64,000 bases of DNA from Alphaproteobacteria bacterium (GCA_030424975.1 JAUHVY010000002.1:930001-994000), one strand, 5' to 3'; positions 8,955 through 18,993 are shown, numbered from the stretch's first letter. Numbers and translations are program-made. Notes: generated by a model not told the origin, from the letters alone.

Positions 8955-10187
8955 ATGCGCAGACCTACGATACTTTTTATGAACCGTGTTTACCCGCCCG
9001 TAAGGGGGGCAAGCGGCCGTGTTCTGAAAGATCTTGCACGATCATTCGCGCGCGAAGGTTGGCATGTTACGGTGATTGCTTCATCCCCCAATGGCGGCGA
9101 AATCCGAGAGGAGGGCGTGCGCATTATCAATGTAAAAGGCCCGGAAAAGCCCAAGGGGATGATCCGTTATATGTGGATTTGGCTCAAGATGATGGTTATC
9201 GCGCTGCGCCTTAAGAAACGTCATGTTCTGGTAACCCTGAGTGATCCGCCCCTCCTTGTTTTTGCAGGACACCTGATTTGTAAAGTAAAGGGCAGTAAGC
9301 ATATTCATTGGTCACATGATCTCTATCCTGAGGTTTTGCCTGCACTTGATATCAGAATGCCGGGTTTGATGATGCGCCTGTTTCGCAAAATTCGTCATAC
9401 AGCCATGAGAAACTGTGAAAAGGTAATTGTTACAGGGCGTTGCATGGCTAAATATTTGACCAAAGACGGTGTAGATGCACGAAAAATTGCTATGGTTGCG
9501 AACTGGCCTGATCTGGAATTAACCGATCCTGAAATGTATGAAACGACAGGAAAATCATACGTCAAGCCAGATACAAATTTGGCGCGACCGTTTGAAAAGC
9601 TTCTAAAAGCCAAGCAGCGTTTTCGCGTTTTATATGCGGGGAATATAGGACTGGCTCACCCCATTGATACCATCTTGGATGTTGCGGAAATGCTTGAGAA
9701 ACGCGGTAGCGATATTGAATTCGTGTTTGTAGGGGACGGCGCGCGCTTTGATTATATCGCGGCGCAGCGCTCTGAGCGTGGATTAGATAACATCCGTGTA
9801 TTACCGTATCAGCCGAATTCCAGGTTACGTGAAATTATGGAATCAGGCGATATTCATTTGATTTCATTGCATGATAAGGCTGCAGGATTTGTAGTGCCGA
9901 GCAAGCTATACTCCGCCTTAGCTGTGGCACGCCCCTGTATCTTTATCGGCCCGCAACAGAGCGAAACAGCAAAGGTTATCCGTGATTTTGAAACCGGTTG
10001 TGTTGTGTCTTCGGGGGATGCGCAAGGCTTGTTGGATGCGATTGTGACATATCGTGAAAATGGTGAAACATGGTTTGCCGCGCATCGCGGTGCGGTTATT
10101 GCGCGTGATGTTTACACCCCGCAGGAATCCATTGAAGCATGGATGGAGCACGCATGGGATGCCGTAAAGGATGAATTACAGGCATAA
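8955..10187 (+). CDS. Glycosyltransferase family 4 protein
   Basis: This 410-residue protein has the GT-B fold layout of GT4 enzymes. The N-terminal acceptor domain includes MNRVYPPVRGASGRVLKDLA and the HWSHDLYPEVL segment near residue 118. The C-terminal donor-binding domain includes VLYAGNIGLAHPIDTILDVA and FVFVGDGA. The donor-site acidic region resembles GDIHLISLHDKAAGFVVPSK. It transfers a sugar to a lipid-linked or growing glycan in the cytosol and resembles WcaI-type colanic-acid transferases. It is probably cotranscribed with the polymerase-like gene just upstream. Confidence 0.87.
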   Translation: MRRPTILFMNRVYPPVRGASGRVLKDLARSFAREGWHVTVIASSPNGGEIREEGVRIINVKGPEKPKGMIRYMWIWLKMMVIALRLKKRHVLVTLSDPPLLVFAGHLICKVKGSKHIHWSHDLYPEVLPALDIRMPGLMMRLFRKIRHTAMRNCEKVIVTGRCMAKYLTKDGVDARKIAMVANWPDLELTDPEMYETTGKSYVKPDTNLARPFEKLLKAKQRFRVLYAGNIGLAHPIDTILDVAEMLEKRGSDIEFVFVGDGARFDYIAAQRSERGLDNIRVLPYQPNSRLREIMESGDIHLISLHDKAAGFVVPSKLYSALAVARPCIFIGPQQSETAKVIRDFETGCVVSSGDAQGLLDAIVTYRENGETWFAAHRGAVIARDVYTPQESIEAWMEHAWDAVKDELQA

Positions 10188-10289
10188 TCATTGTTGCGTG
10201 CCTATCTGCGCTGGCTTTTATGCGCGATATTTCTATAATGTATCGGACAAGTACAGAGATATCGTTTAAACGTACGCCACGGGATATAT

Positions 10290-11183
10290 ATGACCGCAAA
10301 AAATAAAGAAAATCACGATCATTCTGATCCGTCAAATAACCCGTTTTCTGTCTATCGCTCTGTTGATGTTCCGCGTGAAAAAACACTTTTTGATGTTCTT
10401 GGTGATGTTTGGGCGGCGCGTATATATATTATGATTTGTGTCTTGCTCTCGGCCATAGCTGCACAAGGTTTCATGATGGTTGCAACGCCGTATTATCGCG
10501 CACAAATGATTATTGCCCCCGCGCCGCAGATGCATTTTTCCGCGCGAGAGGGAGCAGGCATGCCCGAAGGGACAATCCAAATTCAAAATAATGAACGAAG
10601 CGCCGATCATCTGTTTTTACGTTTTGAGGCAACATATAACGGCCTGTCGACGGCGGCTATTTTGATGAAGGATCGCCATATTCAGGAGATTTTATCAAAA
10701 GACCGTCGCTTTGATTTCTCTGCTGCGCCTGATTTTGGTGAAAATACCGACTTGTTTACCGAATATTTGCAAAAACGTGTTCATCTTGTGCCCGTTAGCG
10801 GCACGCATCTGCGTAAATTGGTTTATTTACACCCTAATCCGGATGATGCGCGTTATGTATTGGGGCGTATACATACTATTACCGATGAAATTATTCGTGC
10901 GCGCATACTGTCTGAAACCAATGAACGTATTCGTTATCTTGGCGGGATGTTGTCACAGGTCAATCACCCTGATCACAGACGTAGTCTTGCAGCATTATTA
11001 ATGGAGCAAGAGCGAATAAAAATGATGGTGTCCCTCGACCAGCCATACGCTGCAACAGTTATAGAACCGCCATTTTCAAGTGGGCGTGCGGCGTGGCCTG
11101 ATCGGTATTTGCTGTTTGCTGTCTTTATTTTTATCGGATTTTTGAGCGGCTTTGTTTTGCACGGTATAAGGCACCATGAATAA
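10290..11183 (+). CDS. Wzz-like polysaccharide chain-length determinant
   Basis: A 297-residue protein with a cytosolic N-terminus, a membrane helix at about residues 45-66 (IMICVLLSAIAAQGFMMVA), a periplasmic helical domain, and a second helix near the C-terminus (about 272-292) ending just before the stop. This two-helix frame is that of Wzz/PCP proteins, which set the length of exported glycans together with the polymerase. No tyrosine-kinase domain is fused. Its 3' end overlaps the start of the next glycosyltransferase by 8 bp, which implies translational coupling. Confidence 0.78.
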   Translation: MTAKNKENHDHSDPSNNPFSVYRSVDVPREKTLFDVLGDVWAARIYIMICVLLSAIAAQGFMMVATPYYRAQMIIAPAPQMHFSAREGAGMPEGTIQIQNNERSADHLFLRFEATYNGLSTAAILMKDRHIQEILSKDRRFDFSAAPDFGENTDLFTEYLQKRVHLVPVSGTHLRKLVYLHPNPDDARYVLGRIHTITDEIIRARILSETNERIRYLGGMLSQVNHPDHRRSLAALLMEQERIKMMVSLDQPYAATVIEPPFSSGRAAWPDRYLLFAVFIFIGFLSGFVLHGIRHHE

Positions 11184-12000
11184 AATTCCCGTGACCGTCG
11201 TCATTACTGCGAAAAACGAAGAGGCGCGCATTGGTCGTTGTTTGGATGCGTTGCATGGTTTTGATCAGGTGATCGTTGTTGATTCAAACAGTACAGATAA
11301 AACACGAAAAATCGCACAAGAATGGGGTGCGGAGGTCGTTGAATATACCTGGAACGGTCAATACCCGAAAAAACGCGGATGGTGCCTGCAGCAACTGCAT
11401 TTCCGCCATTTATGGGTGTTTTGGGTTGACGCCGATGAATATGTTACACCTGCTTTGGTGAGGGAGTTACGTAAGTTGTTTCAAACGCCACCCGCCTGTG
11501 CGGGGTATTTTGTACGCGGGCAATATCTATGGGCGGACAGGGCATTACGCCATGGCATGCAGAACAATAAACTATGCCTTTTCCATCGTGAAAAACTGGA
11601 ATTCCCGATCATTGATGATCTGGATATTAGTGGCATGGGCGAAATTGAGGGGCATTATCAACCTGTGCTAAAAGCGCAGGCGTGTAACGATGCAATTGGC
11701 AGGCTGAAATCCGCTGTGTTGCATGATGCTTATCATAACATGGAGCATTGGCACGCACGCCATGAGCATTATGCCTATTGGGAGGCAGAAATGACGCGTA
11801 AAAAACGTTGGCCGACTGATCCGATAAAATGGCGTGAAGCCGCAAAAACGCAGTTGCGAGCGGCGTATTTACGTCCTGAAATTATGTTTGTTTGGAGCTA
11901 TGTCATGAAGCGCGGATTTCTGGACGGACGTGCAGGGCTTGCCTTTGCCAAAAGCCGATATCTTTATGCCAAAATGGTGCGAGATAAGCTGCGCGCGTAA
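11176..12000 (+). CDS. Glycosyltransferase family 2 protein (WaaE/KdtX-like)
   Basis: This 274-residue GT-A enzyme begins VTVVITAKNEEARIGRCLDAL and carries the nucleotide-sugar motif VVDSNSTDKT and the metal-binding FWVDADEY near residue 85. Size and pattern match the WaaE/KdtX group of GT2 enzymes that modify lipopolysaccharide core or related glycans. The active site is cytosolic. The start overlaps the Wzz-like gene by 8 bp. It ends 3 bp before the end of a convergent second GT2 gene. Confidence 0.88.
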   Translation: MNKIPVTVVITAKNEEARIGRCLDALHGFDQVIVVDSNSTDKTRKIAQEWGAEVVEYTWNGQYPKKRGWCLQQLHFRHLWVFWVDADEYVTPALVRELRKLFQTPPACAGYFVRGQYLWADRALRHGMQNNKLCLFHREKLEFPIIDDLDISGMGEIEGHYQPVLKAQACNDAIGRLKSAVLHDAYHNMEHWHARHEHYAYWEAEMTRKKRWPTDPIKWREAAKTQLRAAYLRPEIMFVWSYVMKRGFLDGRAGLAFAKSRYLYAKMVRDKLRA

Positions 12001-12003
12001 ATG

Positions 12004-12855
12004 TTATTTCTGCGTTTTCTTTGGCGGTGCTTTTTTGTTTTTACGTTTCTTGCCGCGAATCATCTCTCTTAATGATCGATGCAGCGCAGGGGAAAGCCTG
12101 AACAGCATCTGAGAGAGTGCCTGCACAGTATAGATCATAACATTGACCTGCATACTGACGATGCCTTGTTGATCTCGAATAATAAGCTGTTCTCTACGGC
12201 CTTTTTTGGCGTCTTTTTGAGATATACCGCCCTGTTCGAAAATACATATGGGCATAGGTGCATAGAGTATTTTCTTCGCATGCCTTAGAAAGCGAAGTGT
12301 AAAATCATAATCAGAGGCGATATCGTAGAGCATACTGTAATGCATTTTCAGATCGCACACGCGCAGACGATTATAAAGCATCGCCTGATGGTGCGTAATC
12401 ATGCCCCATGGCATATCTTTATATGGTTTAGCGTATTTATGTACCATGCGGTTGCCTGTGGGCTCTAATGCGTCACCATAAATGAAATCCGGCAATTTAT
12501 CGGCGTAAGGCGCCAATGTTTCCAATATTTTTTCACTGGCTAGTTGGTCGCCAGCATTCAGGAATAGCAAAAACCGCCCTTGCGCATCTTCAATACCTTT
12601 GTTCATGGCGTCATATATGCCTTCATCAGCTTCACTGATGAAGCGAAAAGGGAATTTCTCAGATCGTGTTTCGCTGCGTCGATCGCGTAAGAAATCAACG
12701 CTGCCGTCTGTTGATTCGCCGTCGATCACAAGCCATTCGTAACGATCAAAGTTTTGTTTATCAATGGATGCAGCAGTTTTCTTCAACCCCTCAAAATTAT
12801 TTTTGGTGACTGTAATAATCGTATATAGCGGGTGTTCTTTTTTAGGCGCGCTCAT
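12004..12855 (-). CDS. Glycosyltransferase family 2 protein (WcaA-like)
   Basis: A 283-residue GT-A glycosyltransferase starting with YTIITVTKNNFEGLKKTAAS. It carries EWLVIDGESTDGSVDFL, SEADEGIYDAMNKGIEDAQG and LFLNAGDQL, the typical GT2 nucleotide and metal-binding motifs. The C-terminal end is basic (RGKKRKNKKAPPKK), which suggests peripheral association with the membrane. It is on the opposite strand from the polysaccharide genes to its left and 18 bp downstream of the SLBB exporter gene, so it is probably in that operon. Confidence 0.88.
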   Translation of the reverse strand: MSAPKKEHPLYTIITVTKNNFEGLKKTAASIDKQNFDRYEWLVIDGESTDGSVDFLRDRRSETRSEKFPFRFISEADEGIYDAMNKGIEDAQGRFLLFLNAGDQLASEKILETLAPYADKLPDFIYGDALEPTGNRMVHKYAKPYKDMPWGMITHHQAMLYNRLRVCDLKMHYSMLYDIASDYDFTLRFLRHAKKILYAPMPICIFEQGGISQKDAKKGRREQLIIRDQQGIVSMQVNVMIYTVQALSQMLFRLSPALHRSLREMIRGKKRKNKKAPPKKTQK

Positions 12856-12873
12856 GTGCGGGGGTATACTCCT

Positions 12874-15366
12874 CTAGTCACGGATATCATCGATGAAAAC
12901 GGATGTAATTGCAATATTACTCAATATTTGACTGATTTCTTTGGCGCCTTCAATAAAATCAAATGGTTTTGGGTCGCGTGGTACAACAATCGTTGAGCCC
13001 GGCGGAATAAAAACTGGTTTATGATTCCATGTGTTTACCTGTAAAGGCTGCGCGCTGCCATCGGGGTAGACGACAAATGTACGATCTTTATCTGCATGGT
13101 AGGAAAAATTTCCGGCCTCACGAATATAATCGATCGGGTCTTTTTCTTTTCGGAATTGCAGGCTAGAGGGGGAGAGGACTTCGCCGCTGACGCGCACGGT
13201 TAACGGGCGCTTGGGTATATATATGCGATCACCTGCCTCAAGCAGCATATTTAGCTCAGGCTGAGTTGCTAAGATGTCTGGGTTCGTTTCAACTGTAATC
13301 CGCCCAACGGCCTCTATGGTGCTTAATTGCTCGGATAAGGCGCTTACCATTTCAATTTGCGCGGCATTTGGCGGCGCTTTATCGTTTTCTATGGCGCTGG
13401 CGAGGCGGGCTTGCATATCACGGGCAGCATTCCGAAAACGCTTTTCTTCGCTTTTGCGTTCTGATTCGCGGCTGAAAATGCTTCCTGCAGGATAGGCCTG
13501 CGCGCTCAATCCGCCAGCGCGCTCCAATATATCAAGAACGGTATCGCCCGCCATCAGGTCATATTCCCCCGGCCTGTTAACTTCACCGAATATTTTCACG
13601 GTGTTTGCGGTAACCAGTTTTTCACGCTTTTGATTGATACGGATTGTGTCACCCGCATTAATAAGGATATCAGATAGTGATTGATCATAACTATTTATAG
13701 TTGTTCTTTTGGGCGTGTTTTCATTAGCTGTACGTTTGGTGATTTCGATGGCTTCTAAATCCGCATGAGAGGACATGCCACCCGCTACGGCAAGAAGGTG
13801 ATCAAGGGGAATATCTTTTGCAATTGGGTAGGTTCCCGGGGCGCGAACTGCGCCTCTTATTTGGACTGATTGTTCTTTTACAAAGCGTTCAAGCGGCGAG
13901 TTTATTTCGATGATGTTTTTAGGCGGAATTTGTGTGTCTTTTGTGTTTTCAATTCTGTAAGTGTTTTTATGTGTATCGCGGTAAATATTTGAAATATCAT
14001 GATTATTAAATAATAATACGGTATCTCCCTCTGATAGGTTTATATCGAATTTGTTATCTAATACGATTCGAACCGAAAATGATTTAAATGTGGTTGCGAG
14101 CTGTGTTTTGTCCCATCTTTTTATGACCCCAAGAAGAGGGTAAATATCATCACCCAACACGTCACTGTTTTTGAGTAGATCACGCAATGTTTTATAATGA
14201 TCAAGATCATATAATCCCGGGCGGTTTGTGTTACCCGATAGCTCCACTTGCCCCGCTTTTTTATCGGCGCTGCTCTCTACACTTAAGATTGTACCGTCAG
14301 TGAATGTCTTGGTAAACAGGTCGGACACTTCACTGATGTTTTCTTTGCCGGTAGGGGTGGGGGTGCGCGCAATGTATCTGTACTGCCCCTGTGAAATAAT
14401 GCCGCCCGAGAGGGATAGCGCTTCGTTCAAGGATAGCGGTTTTCCCTTGTTTTGGGTTTGTATTTTAAATCCTGTGTTTTTTTGCTCAATTTCATAGATG
14501 GCCGGGCGTTTAACTGCGCCGGTCACGGCGATTGTCGGGCCGATAGGTGGTATGATCAGGCGATCACCATCTCGTAATTGCAGATCTCCTGCCCCCCCTT
14601 GCCCTTGAAGAAGGGCATAGAGGTCAATGACAGTGTTTCTACCGTTTCTGACCAGCTTAACCACGCGCATTGATCCGTCTTTACGAATACCTTCGGCGGT
14701 TCTGATCGCATCCAGAACGCTATGAAAAGCGCTCAAGGTCTTCAGGCCGGGTTTGCCGACATGCCCGACCACCAGAACGTTGATTTGTCGCACCTTAGAA
14801 AGTGAAAGATAGGCCTGTGTGTTATGCAGGTTAGAAATATGGGCGTTTAAAACGGTTTTGATGTGTTCCAGGCTATGGCCTGCCGCCGGAATAGGGGGTA
14901 GATCGGGCATGATTATTGTGCCTGATGTGTTGACGTTAACAGTGTAGTTACCTGTTTTCTGACCTGTAAACGTAACGGTGAGCGAATCGCCGGTTCCAAC
15001 GATGTAATCATCCGATACCGCGCCCATTGTGGCTGCTGTAAGGGATGTGTCGTCGCCATCAAACAGGTCGTAACCATATTGTGATATAGGCGCACCAAGG
15101 CGCGATTCGTAATATTCCTCCAGCCGCGAAGGCTGCGGGGGTAGTGTGGCTTGGTTCTGTTCTGTATCAATGTTAACCGCAGGTGTCTCGTTTTCCGTAT
15201 CTGACGTATCAGGAGATTTATCTGATTTAATATGCGGTTTTTGTATGTCTTCTTGCCATGGAGTATATACGGGCGGTGTTTGGCCGAAGGATATATCAGC
15301 ACTAAGGCCGCTAAACCCTAAAAGAAATGCAAAAAATGCGCTATGGTATTTATTCATAGAAGACAC
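12874..15366 (-). CDS. Large SLBB-domain polysaccharide export protein (Wza-like)
   Basis: An 830-residue protein with an N-terminal signal peptide and a polar Pro/Thr/Asn linker. A Poly_export domain follows at about residues 115-200 (DDYIVGTGDSLTVTFTGQ). After it come several SLBB domains marked by repeated V.GeV..PG.y...G....vl..AGG patterns (for example KIFGEVNRPGEYDL and QIRGAVRAPGTYPI). Such proteins form the outer-membrane or periplasmic channel for capsule or exopolysaccharide export. It is longer than Wza (about 380) because of extra SLBB repeats. No lipobox cysteine is seen in the signal peptide. The start is either GTG at 15366 or ATG at 15357; neither has a strong ribosome-binding site. 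Confidence 0.86.
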   Translation of the reverse strand: MSSMNKYHSAFFAFLLGFSGLSADISFGQTPPVYTPWQEDIQKPHIKSDKSPDTSDTENETPAVNIDTEQNQATLPPQPSRLEEYYESRLGAPISQYGYDLFDGDDTSLTAATMGAVSDDYIVGTGDSLTVTFTGQKTGNYTVNVNTSGTIIMPDLPPIPAAGHSLEHIKTVLNAHISNLHNTQAYLSLSKVRQINVLVVGHVGKPGLKTLSAFHSVLDAIRTAEGIRKDGSMRVVKLVRNGRNTVIDLYALLQGQGGAGDLQLRDGDRLIIPPIGPTIAVTGAVKRPAIYEIEQKNTGFKIQTQNKGKPLSLNEALSLSGGIISQGQYRYIARTPTPTGKENISEVSDLFTKTFTDGTILSVESSADKKAGQVELSGNTNRPGLYDLDHYKTLRDLLKNSDVLGDDIYPLLGVIKRWDKTQLATTFKSFSVRIVLDNKFDINLSEGDTVLLFNNHDISNIYRDTHKNTYRIENTKDTQIPPKNIIEINSPLERFVKEQSVQIRGAVRAPGTYPIAKDIPLDHLLAVAGGMSSHADLEAIEITKRTANENTPKRTTINSYDQSLSDILINAGDTIRINQKREKLVTANTVKIFGEVNRPGEYDLMAGDTVLDILERAGGLSAQAYPAGSIFSRESERKSEEKRFRNAARDMQARLASAIENDKAPPNAAQIEMVSALSEQLSTIEAVGRITVETNPDILATQPELNMLLEAGDRIYIPKRPLTVRVSGEVLSPSSLQFRKEKDPIDYIREAGNFSYHADKDRTFVVYPDGSAQPLQVNTWNHKPVFIPPGSTIVVPRDPKPFDFIEGAKEISQILSNIAITSVFIDDIRD

Positions 15367-15460
15367 AAGGAGTTATTATGATTTCACACGACCCAACGGT
15401 GATTCTATGGTGTTCTTGCCTCTATGTAAATTAACATATCGCAATTTTATGTCTTTTATA

Positions 15461-17248
15461 CTATTCGACGCTACGATCTTCTGTAGGAATGTCATCGACA
15501 CGCTTTTCGCGCAGGTCGGGGTGATCGATAGGCATTAATTCTTCGTGATGCTCATCAGCATTTTTCGGCTTTCTGACCTTCTTGTGTTTCTTGGCATTAT
15601 CAAGAATAGAGAAGGCCACAGTCGTAACATAGCTGTTAATGCGTTTGTAATCGCGAATAATGTCGTTGTGCAACGCGCTTGTTAATTCCGTTTCAGGGTT
15701 ACCTGCACGCAAGCGCTGGAAGTGGCGCTCTGTGCTTTGCTGTGCGGCCTTGCGCACAGTCGATTTCCCATCAATCAGCTGGCGTGCCAGCTTCGGATCT
15801 TCTGACATAAAGATGGCTTGCGCAATTTTCATGTTCGTTAAAATGATTTCATGGAATTCTTTAATTTCCTGAAAGCCTTCTTTAGAGAATCGCTTTTTGT
15901 TTTTGATTTTAGCGGTCACTAAGTCGGAAAGGCTATTATCAATAATGTCGCCCGCATGTTCCAGATTGGTCGCAAAGGACAGAATTTGAACAAAGCGATC
16001 TGATTCTTTTGGGTCAAGCGCTTCTTCTGTCACGCGCGTTAGATACATTTTGATTGATGTGTAAAGATTGTCGACTGTATCGTCTTCTTTCTTAATACTC
16101 TCCACCAATTTCATGTCGTCTTCTTGAAGCGCTTTCATAGTTTTTGAGAACATAAGCTCAACAAGTTTTGCCACGCGCAAGGTTTCGCTGGCAGCGGCTG
16201 CCAATGCAATAGTGGGGGAGGATAGCGCCGATTCATCCAAATATAACGGCGTTGTTTCCGGACGTTTTTTTGGGGCCTCATGTGGTAACAGTTTCTTACA
16301 AAAAGCCGTAAGCGGCGTAATAAACGGCAAGAATAGGGCTGCCAGAAACACATTGAATAATGTATGGAAGTGAACGATTTCACGTTCGCTTGCTGTGTCT
16401 AACGTGCTTGCGAATGCTGCAATCTCATCGACAAACGGCAGGATGATCAAAACGGTGGTAATACGCATAATGACATTACCAAGCGTTATGCGTCTGGCGC
16501 GCGCATTCATACCCTGTGTAATAACATAGGGAATAATCGCGCCGCCCAAATTAGCGCCAAGAACAAGCAAAAGACCGAGTTTAAGGGTGATCAGACCGCT
16601 GGTGGTGAAGGATGCGATCAACAGCACCGCCGCCAATGATGAATGTAAAATCCATGTCATTAACGCAGATACAAGCAAGGCCAAGATTGGTTCTTTTTCC
16701 AATGGATCAAGAAGAATAGGCAGGTTCGGCGCGTTTCCGAGCGGGGCCGCCGTCTGTTTAATCACGGTCAAAGACAGCAATATAATACCCAGACCGATTA
16801 ACGCGCGGGCAATATGCTTTTTTCGCCCTTTATGTTCATAGCGGCTGTGCATGGCATAACCGACGACCAAAAGCATTGGGGTAAGCCATGACAAATCAAA
16901 GGTCAGGATTTGCGCAACTAAGGTCGTTCCGATATCCGCGCCGATAATAACAGCCAGGGACGCTGCTGTTGTAATCATTTTCTTTGACGCGAATGACGCG
17001 CAGATCATAACCGTTGCCGTAGAGCTTTGTAAGATGGTCGTCACGCCAAGCCCGGCCAAAAACGCCTTGATCCTGTTATTCGTACTCTTGGAAATAAATT
17101 GTTGCAAAGAGGTCGCATAAGCACGCGTAAAGCCAAGCTTCACCATGCGCGTTCCCCACAGCATAAGTGCCACAGCTCCGATAATCTTGAGCAATGTTAA
17201 TGTAATAGGTACGGATTCAACCGGCAGAGTATCTGGCGTGATAGGGAT
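15461..17248 (-). CDS. Na+/phosphate cotransporter (NptA/YjbB family) with PhoU-like tail
   Basis: The protein has two Na_Pi_cotrans repeats with QSS motifs (TTILQSSTATVM and the related LHSSLAAVLLIASF). About nine membrane helices are followed by a cytosolic PhoU-like helical tail from about residue 330. It imports or exports phosphate coupled to sodium. The first conventional start in frame is TTG at 17194, which would cut into helix 1 and has no ribosome-binding site. An AGGAG lies 7 nt before an in-frame ATC codon at 17248, which would add 18 residues that restore a normal N-terminus. I give the longer form, but the start is uncertain. Confidence 0.82.
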   Translation of the reverse strand: MPITPDTLPVESVPITLTLLKIIGAVALMLWGTRMVKLGFTRAYATSLQQFISKSTNNRIKAFLAGLGVTTILQSSTATVMICASFASKKMITTAASLAVIIGADIGTTLVAQILTFDLSWLTPMLLVVGYAMHSRYEHKGRKKHIARALIGLGIILLSLTVIKQTAAPLGNAPNLPILLDPLEKEPILALLVSALMTWILHSSLAAVLLIASFTTSGLITLKLGLLLVLGANLGGAIIPYVITQGMNARARRITLGNVIMRITTVLIILPFVDEIAAFASTLDTASEREIVHFHTLFNVFLAALFLPFITPLTAFCKKLLPHEAPKKRPETTPLYLDESALSSPTIALAAAASETLRVAKLVELMFSKTMKALQEDDMKLVESIKKEDDTVDNLYTSIKMYLTRVTEEALDPKESDRFVQILSFATNLEHAGDIIDNSLSDLVTAKIKNKKRFSKEGFQEIKEFHEIILTNMKIAQAIFMSEDPKLARQLIDGKSTVRKAAQQSTERHFQRLRAGNPETELTSALHNDIIRDYKRINSYVTTVAFSILDNAKKHKKVRKPKNADEHHEELMPIDHPDLREKRVDDIPTEDRSVE

Positions 17249-17372
17249 AGCACTTCTCCTGAAGCTTTATATTATGATTATGTATTTTCGATCATCCGCG
17301 CTTTTACTTATTATAATGAAAGCGAATCGGGCACAAGATTATTTTGTGATGCGTTGCATATATAGCTTTGGA

Positions 17373-18401
17373 TTATTTAGACGGGCGCGGTGGCTGCATC
17401 TTTGTTTTTATATTCTTGGCTGCAATTTTATACATGCCGCGAATGGGCTCGATTAATAATTGGCTTAATGAATTATATTTAAGCTGTTCTTTTGGTGTAA
17501 GGCCAAATGAAATATCTTCATCTTCCTTTGTCGGGATGTAAAGCGACTTAAACATCCAATCATATAAGGCGATCATAGACCCGTAGTTCAGGTCAAAATG
17601 TTTCGGGTTGGTGCTGTGGTGGATTTGGTGCTGTGCCGGACTGATGAGGATGCGTTCCATCCATGCGGGGAAGCGTATCCATATGTGGCTGTGGTGCAAA
17701 TTTGCGCCCATTATATAGTAGATGAATAAACCGGCGTCGATTCCTGCAATGGTATAAACGCTCTCTATGCTGGGGTAGAAGTATAAGAAAACACCGTTGC
17801 AAAAAGCGATGCTTGAGAAGCGAAGGAATTGTTGTAAAAACAAATCTATCGGGTGTGATCGTATATATGTTAGCGGGGTCATGACTTCGGCCGAGTGGTG
17901 AACTTTGTGTAATTCCCACAAAAACGGAATTTCGTGATAGGCGCGATGCAGTAGGTAATACGCTAATTCCGCAAGCATAAGGGTTGAGAGTGTGAATAAT
18001 ATAATAACTCCCCAACCGGCTTGTTTGCCTGTGTGCTCTAAACCTAATAACTGGAACAGGTCGGTGACACCGTCCTCTACAAAATACGGGTAATGCATGA
18101 TGTAGAGGGCAATCATATGAAAATATATGATGTAGTTAAAAATGAAGAGTGTGTAATCGTTCACAGATGAACGGTGAAGCCATACTTCTTTTGTGAACAT
18201 ATAATGTGTTGCGCTACCCTGATATTTTAATGGCCGCCTTACATAGTATGCAATGAAGGCGATGGCATATGAGGCAATCATATATGGCCAGAACATACGG
18301 GAATGATCTTCTGACATAATAAGAAGGTGGGAAATAATCAGAAAAGCAAAGGGAAGGGCGCTTTTGATTTTTGCTTCAATATAATCGGATCCGGTACTCA
18401 T
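17373..18401 (-). CDS. Fatty acid hydroxylase/sterol desaturase family membrane protein
   Basis: A 342-residue membrane protein with the di-iron histidine motifs of the family: LLHRAYHEI, LHKVHHSAE (HxxHH) and, near the C-terminus, HHSHIW with QHQIHHSTNP. These residues bind two irons and support O2-dependent hydroxylation or desaturation of lipids, with the active site at the cytosolic membrane face. Bacterial members act on carotenoids, hopanoids, sterols or ether lipids; the substrate here cannot be read from the sequence. The gene stands alone, upstream of the rrn promoter region. Confidence 0.88.
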   Translation of the reverse strand: MSTGSDYIEAKIKSALPFAFLIISHLLIMSEDHSRMFWPYMIASYAIAFIAYYVRRPLKYQGSATHYMFTKEVWLHRSSVNDYTLFIFNYIIYFHMIALYIMHYPYFVEDGVTDLFQLLGLEHTGKQAGWGVIILFTLSTLMLAELAYYLLHRAYHEIPFLWELHKVHHSAEVMTPLTYIRSHPIDLFLQQFLRFSSIAFCNGVFLYFYPSIESVYTIAGIDAGLFIYYIMGANLHHSHIWIRFPAWMERILISPAQHQIHHSTNPKHFDLNYGSMIALYDWMFKSLYIPTKEDEDISFGLTPKEQLKYNSLSQLLIEPIRGMYKIAAKNIKTKMQPPRPSK

Positions 18402-18637
18402 ACTTACTCATGTTCCTTTGTTAATCGCTAAAATAGCGCGTGCCCGACATAAATTCTACGTAAAAAGACCATTTTAAGTCACTATAATAGACATGCGCGA
18501 TTTATTTGCACCTTAACAAAAATCAAAAACCATCTCTTTTATGGGGGCGGGATGGTGGGAAATAAGGTGCGTGCTGACGGGTTTCTGCGGTTTTTTAAAA
18601 AAAGTGAAAAAAAAATGAAAAAAAGTGAAAAACATGT
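18402..18637. other. Intergenic region between the sterol-desaturase gene and the rrn promoters
   Basis: No gene is visible. The right part, at about 18592-18632, holds A-tracts separated by GTG (GTGAAAAA-type repeats) directly before the first rrn -35 box, in the position of an UP element that binds the RNA polymerase alpha subunit. Confidence 0.5.
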
Positions 18638-18666
18638 TTGACAGGGTGGGGAGATGTGCGTATAAC
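18638..18666 (+). promoter_or_regulatory. rrn promoter P1
   Basis: A perfect -35 TTGACA at 18638-18643 and a -10 TATAAC at 18661-18666 are separated by 17 bp. A-tracts resembling an UP element lie just upstream, and a C-rich discriminator follows the -10 box. Confidence 0.75.
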
Positions 18667-18772
18667 CCCTCTCACGTTCAGCGGACGGGGCGGCTTCGGA
18701 AGCCACGGAAACTAACGTACTTGAGTAAGGCAGTGCTTTAAAATTTAAATAAAAATTTTTTAAAATAAAGCA

Positions 18773-18801
18773 TTGACAGGTTAAAGGAAGCGCCCTATAA
18801 A
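18773..18801 (+). promoter_or_regulatory. rrn promoter P2
   Basis: TTGACA at 18773-18778 and TATAAA at 18796-18801 have a 17-bp spacer. An extreme A/T block (about 18739-18770) lies immediately upstream. Confidence 0.75.
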
Positions 18802-18871
18802 GCGCCTCTCTTAATCGAAAGAATAAGAAAAAAGTCGAACAAAACTTTTTAAAAAATATTTAAAAAAAAGT

Positions 18872-18900
18872 TTGACAAGGGATTTAAAGCTAAGTATAAA
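18872..18900 (+). promoter_or_regulatory. rrn promoter P3
   Basis: TTGACA at 18872-18877 and TATAAA at 18895-18900 have a 17-bp spacer and an A/T-rich upstream block at about 18839-18871. Confidence 0.75.
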
Positions 18901-18993
18901 GCCATCCCACGCTTCGGAAAAAACGCTTAGAAATGAAGCATCTAAGGTCTTGAAAAAGAAGAAATTTTTTATTCTTTTTCTTCAAGATTTCGA

